Shown here: in pieces, positions 11,283-22,004 of the stretch | How the letters are laid out: each line of letters opens with the position of its first letter | Position numbering within the stretch: position 1 is the first letter of the stretch | Assembly (NCBI GenBank): GCA_001566295.1 | Contig: KQ964252.1 | Coordinates: forward strand, 558,001 to 622,000 | Reading direction: 5' to 3' | DNA length: 64,000 nucleotides | Source of the DNA: Microdochium bolleyi | Taxonomy: Eukaryota; Ascomycota; Sordariomycetes; Xylariales; Microdochiaceae | Notes under the pieces: model-generated | What the model was told of the DNA's origin: nothing | What the model saw: the letters and a program-made list of their open reading frames with translations, nothing else | Databases searched by the model: none | Translations under genes and position numbers: made by a program

Positions 11283-12192
11283 TTACTTGTCAGCAGCATC
11301 TGCCTCTGCCTTCATCATAGCCTCGAGCGCAAGTTGTATTCGAGCCAATGACTCGTCACTCAGCTGGAGCTCTTCCGCAGCCGAAGTGAGCTCCGACAGG
11401 CGTTCCTTCCAGTGTTCCCAGCGCTGAACGCTGAAGACGGGGAACTGCCCACCACTGTTGACGCACCTCGACCCGAGGCGGAAAGCTCGGGCTGTGTCCG
11501 CATCCGGGGTCGAGACAGGTGACAGGTTTGCATACAGGACTGGCGAGCAGTGTATAAGCCACTCGGTGACCACCCAAATCCGGCGGTCTTCCTTGATGCC
11601 GGCGGCGGGCGGCTCCTCCAGCGTGTCCCGCAGCTCCGCGAACAGGATTATCATCCACGGCGCGTATTCGAGCGTGGTCACTCGGGCGACGAACGATGTG
11701 AAGTTTCGAAATGTCGGAAAGTCCTTCTCAGGGTCCTCGCTTGCTGCGCACCCGATATCTAAATATCCGAACCACGTAAGCTACGCTTCATATGAAAAGA
11801 CGCAGATGGTAAGCTGATGATGCCCGGGTAGACGTACCGTCCCATTTCTCGCGCACGCTCATCCAGAAAGATGGTAAGTCTTTCCACTCCATGTTGTCTT
11901 TGGCAGCCGTGTACTCGGAGGTGCGCAGATGGTGGATTGCGTTGACAAGGCTTGCCTGGGCTGGGTGATCTGGCGGGATGCAGGAAGCCACATCAAGAAC
12001 CAAGAACCACAGGAGTGCCGTGTCGGCGATGGGCTCTTCGTTGCAGAACCGAATGTCTGCCGCGAGCTTGACGCCCTTGACTTGGGCGTCGGACACGGGG
12101 AACGCGAGTGTGGCCTTGAGCATCGCGAGGGCTATCAATTCCGACTCTGGCTGATCGGGGTACTCGGCCGCGTCGAAGTTGAGTTCGGACAT
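11283..12192 (-). CDS. DUF3632-like protein
   Basis: Two exons on the minus strand, 12192-11838 and 11758-11283, give 276 residues. The 79-base intron runs from a GTACGT donor to a TTTAG acceptor and splits an Asp codon cleanly. The protein is helical and soluble. It has WFLVLDVAS and PAQASLVNAIHHLR in the N-terminal half, and YAPWMIILFAELRDTLE plus SVQRWEHWKERLSEL in the C-terminal half. The layout matches the fungal family DUF3632, a group of roughly 250-350-residue proteins of unknown function common in plant-associated and saprotrophic ascomycetes. The C-terminus (LARIQLALEAMMKAEADAADK) is probably a terminal amphipathic helix. No signal peptide or membrane segment is visible. Family assignment rests on recalled motif layout, not a search. 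Confidence 0.75.
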
Positions 12193-13214
12193 TGTGAAAT
12201 TGTAGTTGGGGAGAAATGCTGAGTGGCACGAAGAGGTTGGCCGATGCTAGAGCTGCTGATGCTAGAATAAGAGGGCTGTGGTCTGATTCCAATTCCAGTC
12301 ATGTCGGGTGCATGCGCGCGGGCCTTGTACTTGAATGCAATTCGCAAGGTTGAGTCGCCGAGCGAAGAGGGAGGGAGAGGAGGCGGAGTCGAAGCTGGCG
12401 ATCTGCGAGGCAGACAGGTCACAGCATGGCATAGCCGCGCGGGGATCCCTGTCCATGTCACGTCTGGCGCCAAAAGTCCTCTGCTCACAACAGGCGGCAA
12501 ACATGCCCAACCAACATGCCTCAGCCCGCGCTTATTCTCGGGGTCACAGCTAGGTCTCTCCATGGCGATACGCTTCTTGGCCGCCTGGAACTGGTCTTGA
12601 TCTACTTGCACAGTTTCGAGTCGTGCCGAAATCCCGAACTGGGGGAGGCCTAAACCGGTTCCCTGTTGCTCGCAGAGTTCAATTCTTAGCCAACAAAACT
12701 CGTACTGATGCCAAGGCCGTCGATGCTACGTGCCGTATCGACAGTGAGCTTAACCTTCGACAAGACAGAAAGAGAGAATGGCTAGGTCCGCGAGAATCCT
12801 GATCATTCAGATGGTAATACTGAGTAGAACATCTAGGCCTGAGTCAAATAGTAGATCCTGCTGGATCGCATCGCTTCTTGTGCAGAGAGCTGAGTGACGT
12901 TGTCGAGGAAGGTTGACCTGGTCAGACACAGAAGCATCAGGGGTCGATGACCCTGCAACCAACACAATGCTACAAATAACAACATCGTGTAATTGGACGA
13001 GCTACAAGCAGGTCAGGGACTTCGCGGCAGACGTTGACGGGTTAGCCGCCCAGCAGCTCTGGTCACCATTGACATCAAGAAAGTGATCACCTTGAAGTTG
13101 AGGCATAAAACTGTTATAAGGCTACCATCCTCCGCTCGTCGTGTCTCTACAGAATCGCAACCACATCCAATCTGCAGATTCCAATCATCCCTTCCCTTCA
13201 CACCACTTGCCAAT
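12193..13214. other. divergent intergenic region
   Basis: Shared upstream region of the DUF3632 gene (minus) and the orphan gene at 13215 (plus). A weak TATA-like GTTATAAG lies at about 13113-13120, and pyrimidine-rich sequence precedes the ATG at 13215. No gene recognised. Confidence 0.5.
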
Positions 13215-13848
13215 ATGCCTTTCAGAGCTGGCTCTGGAGCCCAGGCTCCCCCTGGATACTCGGCTGCCCAGCGCGTCCAGTCTTCCCCTTCCAGCTTTGT
13301 TCCCACCCCAGTCCGTCGCATTCCAACAGATTCATCATACGTACGTTCCACAGTCTGCTTCTCCTATCCACGTTTCCCGCACTACATAGCTAACTCCCTT
13401 CAAGCACAGCTTTGACGGCGTTCCGTGGGACGACCATGACCCCAGCTCCCAGACCTGGATGTACGCCAGCGACGCACGAGAGCAGCAATCTAAAATCGCG
13501 GCCGGCCCCAGGAGGCCGTACCCCTCCCGCTACGGGAACTCGGATGACCTGCCCCTGACCAGCCCGGGGATGGTGCCGCCAAAGGGCGGCACGCCGCAAT
13601 GGCTGCATCACCCGCTCATCCCGGGCCAGCAAGAGATATGGAAGCCCAAGGGGGACAAGTCGCGGGGCGCCGTCCGCAGCTTCTACACCAGGGGCAGCCC
13701 GGAAGTTTTCGATGTCGGACACCACAATCCCAAGGCAGGCCTGACAAAAGGTGGGACAGCCAAGTTCACCATGGCCACGTATCACACGGCCTCTCCGAAG
13801 CCGATTCCTGCTGATAAGCAAGGCCCGAGGAGGGGTAGCTACAACTGA
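13215..13848 (+). CDS. hypothetical protein, Pro/Gly-rich, unknown function
   Basis: Two exons, 13215-13340 and 13405-13848, give 189 residues. The intron has a GTACGT donor and a CTTCAAG acceptor, and the join is phase 0 (DSSY then HSFDGVPW). I do not recognise the family. The protein is hydrophilic and rich in Pro, Gly, Ser and basic residues. It has short ordered-looking motifs (FDGVPWDDHD, QTWMYASDAREQQ, PQWLHHPLIPGQQEIWKPKGDKSRGAVRSF) and no signal peptide or transmembrane segment. The conserved-looking Trp-containing motifs and a clean intron argue that it is a real gene rather than a chance frame. It may be a small intrinsically disordered protein. Confidence 0.65.
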
Positions 13849-16103
13849 TTCGTTGGAGTAGAGAGTAGGGCGAGTTCGTGCAGCTGCGCGAGTGATGAGG
13901 TGTACCTGGAGGCTTGAGCACGGTGTAGTTCAGCGATCTGTAGTTCAATAATCATCTCTGTTATGTGCTACCCAGTTCGACATGGTGACTGGCGACACAG
14001 CACAGTGATTGCAGTCTCCAATTGGGCAAGGAATTCAGCTTCGGTTCGAGTTACTTGTGAGATATTTAAGCAGCTCTACTGTCACGCACGCACGGGACGA
14101 GAGTGGGACGATTCCAATAGTCATGACGCGCGGCCAGAGCATGGCACGACAGCTCTGCAACCGCTGCGACCTGGTGTTATTGGCGGATATTCCTAGTATT
14201 GGGGTCTTGAAATGTGAGGAGGTAAATTCTCCAAGGCTGGACAGAGACCTTGGGGTAAGGAGTTGAAACATGCATGTATGCTGTCGTGGCCCTGATTAGT
14301 AGTGGCCAAGTCCATATGCCGGCGTGTGCATTGTTTGAGGTTGGCAATTGGTGATTATTTCTGCCCTCACCGGTCGCTGCACAAGATCTGAGACTGGCAA
14401 GCTTGTCGCTTTGCCACTGGTATGCTGTTGAGCTGCTGCAGGAGCGCAGGGAGTCCACAGTACAAAAGGCGTGTACTTCCTGCGCCGCGTTGCCGTGCTG
14501 CTGCCTACGTGCCAATGGCCTTTCTGGTCTGTCGCCGCGAAAGTGCTCATCTCGCAGTTGGTCTCACGAATAGTCTTGGCTTTTGGCGTCATCGAAGTGT
14601 CTCACGGGAGATGCAGGCAGGCGCAAGGATGCCAGGGAGAAATGTCTCGCGGACAATTCTCCATAGCGAGACAACTGTGTGAAGCAGGATGAACCGCTAG
14701 ACCATACTGACCCTCCCTCGGGGTTGTTTCCGGGTATACAGGGCGGCTGAAATGCCCATCGGCAGAATGCTGCGATCAACATGAGCAGCCATTTGTTGTT
14801 GGCCGCCGGGATTGCTCCTTCAGCGTGTTTGCAGACCCTGCGACTGTGTCAAGATGGACTATGTGTTAATGTTGCGTGTTGATCCGTCTGACGCAACGAG
14901 TATTGCCACTTTGTGACCTATCCGCGGCAAGACTCGCATCCCAAGCGGTAGCAGTCGAGTCTGCACCGGTGCCTAATTTTCTTTTTCAAAAAGTAACAGA
15001 CACTCGCCAAAGTCGGACCAACAACCAATAACAAACCAGGCGGTGAATGTTGAGCATCATGGCCAGAATTTCACGTAGCGAGACAACTTCATTGACGGAA
15101 ATATACGGTGTCACAGTTTTACGTAAAGTCTGATTTTTCTCTCCGAGGTGCACTGAGGGCTGTGACCCCTTGTGTCAGGCTGCGTGTCTCAGCCGGTCTT
15201 CCCCTTCCCGACCCCGTGCATACCCGTCCCCGTCCCCGCCATCCTTGTCCAACATGTCGTGCATGATGCATGCAACCCGATTGCTTCTTGCCCGTGCGGA
15301 GCAGAGTCTCTCGTGGACTCTGACCGCCTCGAACCCGGACAAGTCTGACTATACAGCACTGGCTTGGGTTGACATGTTGTCAAGAAGCAAACAGTTCAAA
15401 GAGACCAAGTATTGGGGCCATCTCATCTTCCTGCAAGCACAATCAAGTGATCCCCTGGAGGTGTAGATTCGAAGTCTTCACAACTCAGGCGGAGTTATGC
15501 CCGAGCAAGCTGCGTTCCTTAACCTGTGTGATTCTGGCTCACGCCACCAAACTCGACTCGGCCGAACGAGTGCTGCATTGCTCCGCGGTTACCAAGGGAG
15601 AGGCTGGAACCTAGCTTTCCATGCCTGCCGGTCAACGTAGCCCTAGACATTGATTCGCCTCGAGTGTGCGACATGTATGCAGCTGCGACTCTCGATGCGC
15701 AGCGGTGCAGGGTTTGTGCCGCGATCGGGTGTCACTGCTTGCTGCATGCAAAGACCGACCGGCTGCATTTTCCTCTCCAGGAAGCTCGCACTTGTTGTCA
15801 GACAACTTGCGTGAGGGGATCAGGGTCTTTCGGTGTAATCGATACGCAATGGAATGGCTGTACTGTGAGAACTGTGTACTTGGTGAGCTCACTTGTAGGA
15901 GAAAGACAAGGCCAATGGCAGGATGCTGAGATGGAATGCCGTGCTTAGATTCTACGGCTTCAGGTCTATAAAACCCAGGAGATCCCTCGACTCTCACATC
16001 GAATTTTGAGCTCAGCATCACTCACAAACACGATCCAACATACAATAACCTTCACAGCCTCACCTTTCAATATTCCCACGAACTCTTCCCCAACTCTTCC
16101 ATC
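13849..16103. other. 2.2-kb intergenic region
   Basis: I see no convincing gene. Open stretches up to about 130 codons on either strand lack family features. The final 140 bases form the promoter and leader of the lectin gene, with a TATA box and a C/A-rich leader. Confidence 0.45.
15967..15973 (+). promoter_or_regulatory. TATA box of the lectin gene
   Basis: TATAAAA lies 131 bases upstream of the lectin ATG. It is followed by a C/A/T-rich, G-poor leader (CTCACAAACACGATCCAAC). This arrangement is typical of strongly expressed fungal genes. Functional assignment is inference. Confidence 0.55.
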
Positions 16104-16878
16104 ATGCCTCAGCTCAAGGACGGATCCGTCATTGCCCTCATCAACTACGGCGCGGGCACCTGCCTCGACCTGACTGCAAGTAAGTCTTCATCTCCGGCAC
16201 AGCCTCAAACATGCCCATGTGATTGGAAACCATTTCACGCGAGCACTGCTGATCTGACTCTCTTTCCACTCCCTGGTAGGCGACCCCAAGAGCGGCAACC
16301 CCGTCATCGGGTACAACTACAATGCCACTAGCAACCAGCACTGGAAGCTCGTCAAGGTGCCCTACTCGGCTTCCAAGGTCTGGCCCACTTGGTTCCTGAT
16401 CAACCAGGCCACCGGCAGTAAGCTATCCCCGCCATTTGCGAGCTCCCTGACTTCCTTCCTTCCTGTCGACGACTACCCTGGAGGCGCGGGTATATGCTGA
16501 CGTGGAGACATAGCTGCGCTCGACCTCCTCAACGGCGGCGAGGACAACGGCACCCAGATCGTCGGCTGGGCCAACGGCGCTGCCAGCAAGACCAACCCTC
16601 ACCAGCTCTGGCGCATCATCACCGCCGACAACAACTTTGACGTCGTTGCGTAAGAATTCCCATCAGCCTTGGCTGACCCTTCCTTTTCACAAAACTTGAG
16701 CCCGTTGCTGATGTCTCCACGCTTTCACAACAAAAACAGCATCCAGAACGTCGGCACCAACACCTTTGTCGACCTCTACAACGGCAGTCCCCAGAACTCG
16801 ACCAAGGTCACCGGCTGGGCTGGCGACATCTCGAACCAGAACCCCCACCAGCTGTGGAAGGTCAAGGTCGTCCAGTAG
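16104..16878 (+). CDS. ricin-type beta-trefoil lectin (RICIN / CBM13-like)
   Basis: Four exons (16104-16179, 16280-16417, 16514-16649, 16740-16878) give 162 residues. All introns have GTAAG donors and YAG-type acceptors. The protein is a single beta-trefoil with three repeats, each ending in the hallmark Q-x-W: NQHWKLV, PHQLWRII and PHQLWKVKVV. Each repeat also has a CLDLT, ALDLL or FVDLY strand. Such domains bind galactose-type or other sugars. There is no toxin A-chain, no enzyme domain and no signal peptide (start MPQLKDGSV), so it is a stand-alone cytosolic lectin, or one exported by an unconventional route. Fungal lectins of this type are often abundant and implicated in defence or storage; that role here is inference. 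The TATA promoter and multiple short introns fit high expression. Each trefoil repeat is interrupted by one intron. Confidence 0.9.
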
Positions 16879-18142
16879 ACAGCCGCCTGTCTTCAAGTGA
16901 AGCGGCTGCACAGGACTTGGTCGGGCCTGCGCGGCGCCAGGCGAGTTCCCACTTCCCGGAGAAGGAAAACAAAAGTGAGAAAAGGGGTTCACGGTTTTGT
17001 GTCTCCCTAGTAAAAGTCAGGGCAGACGTAATTGGTCGGGTATGCAGCATCTACTCTTGGTGCGGGATTGCAGCGTGCTCATATAGGCAATACAAACCAA
17101 GATTCTGCTCATAATGTTGTTCTCGTATGGTGTGCTACTATCGAAGGCATTGGGCTGCGGATCGTGAATGCTGTTCGTAGTTGCCGTACAATAGCCAGGA
17201 TTGCGTCCCCTATTGTAAATATAGTCCTTCCAGCCTTGTACTCCGGCTCATGGCTGGTGACAGGGACCGAGCTTGGAGTGTTGCGTCATGGTCCTGGCTA
17301 CTGATTGGAGGCCGGCACGTGTACTAGTTGCCTATCCGCTCAATAGCAAAGACCTCGTCAGGTTTCGCGGTGTTCAAGAAAAGCCTTATCATGAGAAAGA
17401 CTGGTCCAGGACGCTAGCGTAGGGACCAAGACTTCGGCTGTGGAAAGCGGCAGCAAGGTTGTGCCCCGCAGTGCTGACGAGGTCACGCAGATCCGCAAGC
17501 CACGCTCAGTCAGCATTACCCATACTCCGATAATCATTTAGTCAGGAGCTAGATGGATCCCGGCTGGCTTCGACCCTCGGCCCCGGCCCCGGCACGTCGG
17601 CATTAGTTTCTGGGGGTGGTACTACTTGCAACATCCGCGTTGTTCGGCATGTTATTCATGACAATTACATCTTCTCTGGCAGAGGTGACTAAGCTGGGCT
17701 GGGAAGACTCGCTGTCGGAGGGGATTGGCACTCATGGCACGGATGAAAGGAATGTAGACTGGGGGAGATACGGGAATTGCAATTAAGGTTTAGTTTGCAT
17801 GCACGCTGCCGTTGGAGAGGCAGAGCCCAAGATCTGGTGAAGGCATTCATGATCCCTGTTGTCGGTGGTGCGTTACGCCCACTTCGACAAAGGCACAAGG
17901 CGGGGGTGAATCTCCATCATCTGCGTCACGCTCTCTTTTAAAAAGTCGTCTGCTCCCGTGGCACTTACACACACGACACCCAAACAGCCCGATGCCAACA
18001 GTAGCTGCCTGCGTGAGCTCAGACCAATACTTCGCAAACGCACCACTGCAGACCCTCACAATCTTCCAGACTTCCTCTCTGCACGTGCAGAAGACATAGA
18101 CCAAGAGAGGGCAGAGAAAGGAGACTCGGCATCGCCCGCACC
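16879..18142. other. intergenic, no gene seen
   Basis: 3' region of the lectin and upstream region of the FAD monooxygenase. Nothing recognisable beyond a C/A-rich leader in the last 200 bases. Confidence 0.45.
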
Positions 18143-20414
18143 ATGCCCGTCTTCCAGGAAACGGCCCGCGCATCCCGCGACCTCAGGACCTCGGCCACGC
18201 TCGCTCCACCTCTCCCGCGCTTCACCCCCACACCAGCGCCAAGGAAGACCGCCAGCACCTCCGATGCTGATGCCGACCAGGAGGCATACGAGGTCATCGT
18301 GATCGGTGCCGGCCCCGCCGGTCTGTTCCTCACCCTGAACCTCGCGCGCCTCGGCCTCGGCGACGACTCGCTCGCCTGCTTCGATGCCAAGCCCGCGGCC
18401 CTGAAGTCCGGCCAGGCCGACGGTCTGCAGCCGCGCACGCTCGAGGTGCTCCGCTCGCTGGGCCTGCACGGCGAGATCCTCGAGCAAGGCTGCTACATGT
18501 CCGAGGTGGCCTTCTGGAACCCGTCGCAGGCCGAGGGCAAGAAAGGCGCCATCGAGAGGACGACCTTTGTGCCCGACGTCGCGGTGCGCGCCCGGTATAA
18601 GCACGAGGTCACCATCCACCAGGGCCGCATCGAGCGCATCCTCGAGGAGGATCTCGCGCGGTACAGCGGGCGCGGGATCGTGCGGAACACGCGGTTCGTG
18701 GGGTACACCGTTGACGAGGACGCGGAGCATCCCATTGTCGTCACGCTCGAGCAACGGCAGGACGGCGAGGAGAGCTGGGACAGTGCCAGCGTGACGACCA
18801 AGGTGGTGCGGACAAAGTACCTCGTCGGCGCGGACGGGGCGCACTCGCGCGTGCGCAAGGCGATGGACCTGCGGCTCGAGGGCGAGAGCCAGGACCACGT
18901 CTGGGGCGTGTGCGACTTCGTCGCGGACACGGACTTCCCGGACATCAGGAAGCGCTCGGCGGTGCACTCCGAGGCCGGGTCGCTCATGGTGATCCCGCGC
19001 GAGCAGACCGGCTCGGGGGAGTACCTGACGAGGCTATATGTGCAGATCAAGGACGAGGCCTCGCCAGCGCAGGACGAGACTGTCGCGGTGGACGATGCGA
19101 AGAAAGCGGAAGCAGACGAGATGCAGAAGAAGCAGAAGGCCAAGGAGCGACGGGAGAAGATCACTCTTGACTACATCTTTGAGCAGGCCAACCGCGTGTT
19201 TGCGCCCTACCAGATCAAGCTCAAGGAGGGCACAGACGTGGACTGGTATGCAGCCTACCAGATCGGCCAGAGGATGACGCCGGCATTCACCAAGCAGGAC
19301 AAGCATGGAGTCGAGAGGCTCTTTATTGTGGGCGATGGTGAGTCTTACGATTCTCGGAGTACTCGATTGCAGCTACTGACAAGTCATCCCCTCTAGCCTG
19401 CCATACACACAGTCCCAAAGCCGGCCAGGGGATGAACGTCTCCATGATGGATTCATACAATCTCGCCTGGAAGCTTGTGCATACGATCCACGGGATCTCG
19501 CCAGAGAGCACTGGGAACGCGTCGGCGGGTGGCGCTCCAGGACATACGATTCTGTCAACATTCTCGATCGAACGATTGACCGTTGCCAGGCAACTCATCG
19601 AGTTCGACACCAAGTTCTCGTCCATGTTCAGTGGTGCTATAGGAGCCGCCGAGGACAATGAAGCTGCCAGCTCGTTGACGCACGACCAGTTCCTACAAGT
19701 ATTCCGTGATGGCAGCGGCTTCACCAGTGGCTGTGGACTTGAGTATGCACAGAGCGTGGTTGTACAGCCTGCGCCAGCTCAGGAACCGAACGGGACCACG
19801 GGGGCCAGGCAGTATCCTATCAGTCCTGACGGCGATATACTGAATGGCTGTCTCCATCCAGGCCGACGGCTGGCGGATACGGTGGTGCGGCGCTTCGCCG
19901 ATGCCAACCCGAGGCATCTGCAGGACGGTATGTTAACTCCCCCCTTTGTTTTCTCGAGGACCTTCCATTTTCCGAAGATGAATGAGACCATCTGAGGCGA
20001 GCTGCTAACACACTTATTCCAGACTTCCTCTCGACCGGCCGCTTCCGTATCCTCGTCTTCTCCTCCACAGACATCCACGAACCTCAGGGACAGACCGCCG
20101 CAGCGCTCGCTCACATCGGCGACTCGATCATCCCAGCCTTTCCCAAGTCTCTGGTCGAGCTGACCGTGCTGCACCCTTTCAAGACGCAGCGTTTCGAGTG
20201 GACAGATGTGCCCAGACAGATCAAGCAGCATGCCGAGATGCGCTTCCACGGGGTTGGGGTCGGTGACGAAGATGTCTACAGGGTGTATGGCGTTGACGAG
20301 AAGATTGGAGCCGCGGTGGTGGTTCGGCCAGATGGCTACGTTGGTGCTGTGGCGGCTCTGGACGATACGAAGGTGCTCGATGAGTATCTGAAGAGGTGCC
20401 TGAAGACTGTATAG
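18143..20414 (+). CDS. FAD-dependent phenol 2-monooxygenase-like enzyme
   Basis: Three exons (18143-19337, 19397-19927, 20023-20414) give 705 residues. The enzyme carries the full set of class A flavoprotein monooxygenase motifs. GAGPAG (55-60) is in the Rossmann FAD site, GADGAHSRVR (about 229-238) is the DG motif, and GDACHTHSPKAGQGMN (from 397) is the GD motif across the first intron. The C-terminal 190 residues resemble the thioredoxin-like domain of phenol hydroxylases (FRILVFSS, VVRPDGYVG near the end). Such enzymes hydroxylate phenolic rings ortho to the hydroxyl using NADPH and O2. A 45-residue Pro/Ala-rich extension precedes the FAD domain. A charged Lys/Glu-rich insert (about 303-338) sits before the GD motif. 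No neighbouring aromatic-degradation genes are visible, so the substrate is unknown. It converges with the next gene, 120 bases away. Confidence 0.92.
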
Positions 20415-20534
20415 ACTATGCCGCAGATCACTTGACAAATCCACCAGGACGGAATCATCAAGAATGATACTCTTGCTCTTTGAGTCTCTTGTGCACGCTT
20501 TGTCTAGCTGGCCAATTTCTGCTCAAAAACGACA

Positions 20535-22004
20535 CTATCCCGATCCAACGTCGAACAAAGACAGGCCCTCCACAAGACTTTCCTCATCGGTGTCAGTCAG
20601 CAAATCCCCGCCCGGCAGCATCCCAAACCGGCGGAGATATTTCCGCTCCTCACGCAGCATCTGCAGCTGTACCCTCCGCGGCAAAGTCTCCCCCAGGCCG
20701 GGCGTCAACCCCTTTAGCCGCCTCGCAACCTCCACCGCAAAGTCGTCACCTTTCCCATCTATACTCCTCCGACTAAACATCCTCGGCCAGACGTGCAGGT
20801 AATTCCCTCGCTCATCCATCCCATTCCACCCCTGCCACATCTCCGGCGCGCCCTGCACAAATCGGATGTGCCTCAGACTCCCAAATGTCAACCCCATTAG
20901 CACCCGCGCGCACTGGGGCCTCGCAAGCATGGCCGCGTCGACCTCGAGATAGCTCAGCGCGGGGAGCTCCCTCGCGAGCATCTCCCACGCGAGCCGCATC
21001 GCCTCGGTGCCCAAGACATGCCTCGTCGCGGCGAGCTCCTGCGCCGCCGTCTCCGGCCAGCCCGCCACATCGAGCACCATGAAGCTCACCCGCGTCAGCA
21101 CCGCCCTCCACCGGCTCGGCAGGGCCGCCACAAAGCCCAGCACCTCGTCCGGGTGCCCGAACGCGAACGTGTTGCGCGTGTAGAACACCAGCCCGGCCTC
21201 GTCGTACCAGGCCTTGCAGACGAGTAAGGTCTGCAGGTCTCGCCGGCGCGCGCACAGGCAGGGCAGGCTGCGCAGAGACTTTTGCGGGCTGCTGCCAGAG
21301 GCGTCCGACTGGCGGAATCTGCGCTCGTAGCACTCGCTGCACAGCGTCGGGTTGAGCGGCGGCGGGGCCCACGCGCTGTGCCACCAGGAGATGGTGACCG
21401 ATGGCTCGTACGGCGGGCGGCCGGTGAGCCTCTGCTCCCGGCGCTGATGGTCTTGCTGCTCCCGCTCCCGCTGCAGCTGCTCTTCCCGCAGCTGCTGTTC
21501 CTGCGGCAGTAGCTGCTGCTGGTCGTCGTCTAGCGGGGACTCTGACGACGACCCCCGGGCAGCCAGGAACCGCCGCCACGCCCGCGGGTTGTTCTCGAAG
21601 CCGGCCGCGCAGGGCGGGATGCACGCCATGGTCAGCAGCGCCTCGCGGTTGGCGTCTTCGAACGTGTCGACGAAGCACTCCCCCTGCGGGCGGTGCGCGA
21701 TGTCCCACTTCGCCGGCTGCACGAGCACGTGGGCGAAGATGTCGGCGCGCAGCTCAGCGGGGAGGAGGGCGAAGCGGTCGCCGAGCGTCAGTCGGGGTGG
21801 CAGCTTCGCACAACGGGTCGTCGTCGTCGTCGTCGTCGTCGTCTTGGAATTACTGCTACTTTCGTGAGGGACATCTTGCCCTGAGACCGATGAGGGCCCG
21901 TCTTCTTGTCTGACTGACGATGGTCGTGATTGCGTACGGGAGCTTGCGGGCGATGCCAGTTGGGACGCTTGTCTCCTGTGACTTTGTTTGATCGCCCGTG
22001 TCAT
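20535..22004 (-). CDS. F-box-like protein with polyThr and Gln-rich tracts
   Basis: Single-exon gene of 489 residues with an ATG at 22004. The N-terminal 65 residues are Ser/Thr/Gln-rich and include a run of Thr encoded by a (GTC)n microsatellite. LPAELRADIFAHVL (about 80-93) resembles the start of an F-box or F-box-like fungal domain. A Gln/Glu/Arg-rich charged stretch (about 160-195) follows. Then comes TLLVCKAWYDEAGLVFYTRNTFAF, a motif shared by fungal proteins that couple an F-box-like start to a conserved alpha/beta region. The cluster of Cys in LCSECYERRF and CLCARRRD could bind metal. If it is a true F-box protein it would act as a substrate adaptor in an SCF ubiquitin ligase, which is inferred from the motif only. 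Confidence 0.72.
   Translation of the reverse strand: MTRAIKQSHRRQASQLASPASSRTQSRPSSVRQEDGPSSVSGQDVPHESSSNSKTTTTTTTTTRCAKLPPRLTLGDRFALLPAELRADIFAHVLVQPAKWDIAHRPQGECFVDTFEDANREALLTMACIPPCAAGFENNPRAWRRFLAARGSSSESPLDDDQQQLLPQEQQLREEQLQREREQQDHQRREQRLTGRPPYEPSVTISWWHSAWAPPPLNPTLCSECYERRFRQSDASGSSPQKSLRSLPCLCARRRDLQTLLVCKAWYDEAGLVFYTRNTFAFGHPDEVLGFVAALPSRWRAVLTRVSFMVLDVAGWPETAAQELAATRHVLGTEAMRLAWEMLARELPALSYLEVDAAMLARPQCARVLMGLTFGSLRHIRFVQGAPEMWQGWNGMDERGNYLHVWPRMFSRRSIDGKGDDFAVEVARRLKGLTPGLGETLPRRVQLQMLREERKYLRRFGMLPGGDLLTDTDEESLVEGLSLFDVGSG
21817..21843. repeat. (GTC)9 microsatellite coding for polyThr
   Basis: Nine uninterrupted GTC triplets, read on the minus strand as ACG Thr codons inside the N-terminal region of the F-box-like protein. 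A likely length-polymorphic site. Confidence 0.9.

Noticed and set aside
14035..14060. GGTTCGAG sequence resembling a tRNA B box
   Set aside because: It does not continue as GGTTCGANTCC and no paired acceptor or anticodon arms could be found around it.
20812..21708. 298-codon minus-strand frame overlapping the F-box-like gene
   Set aside because: Ala/Gly/Arg-rich alternative frame of the same gene, a common effect in GC-rich fungal coding DNA.
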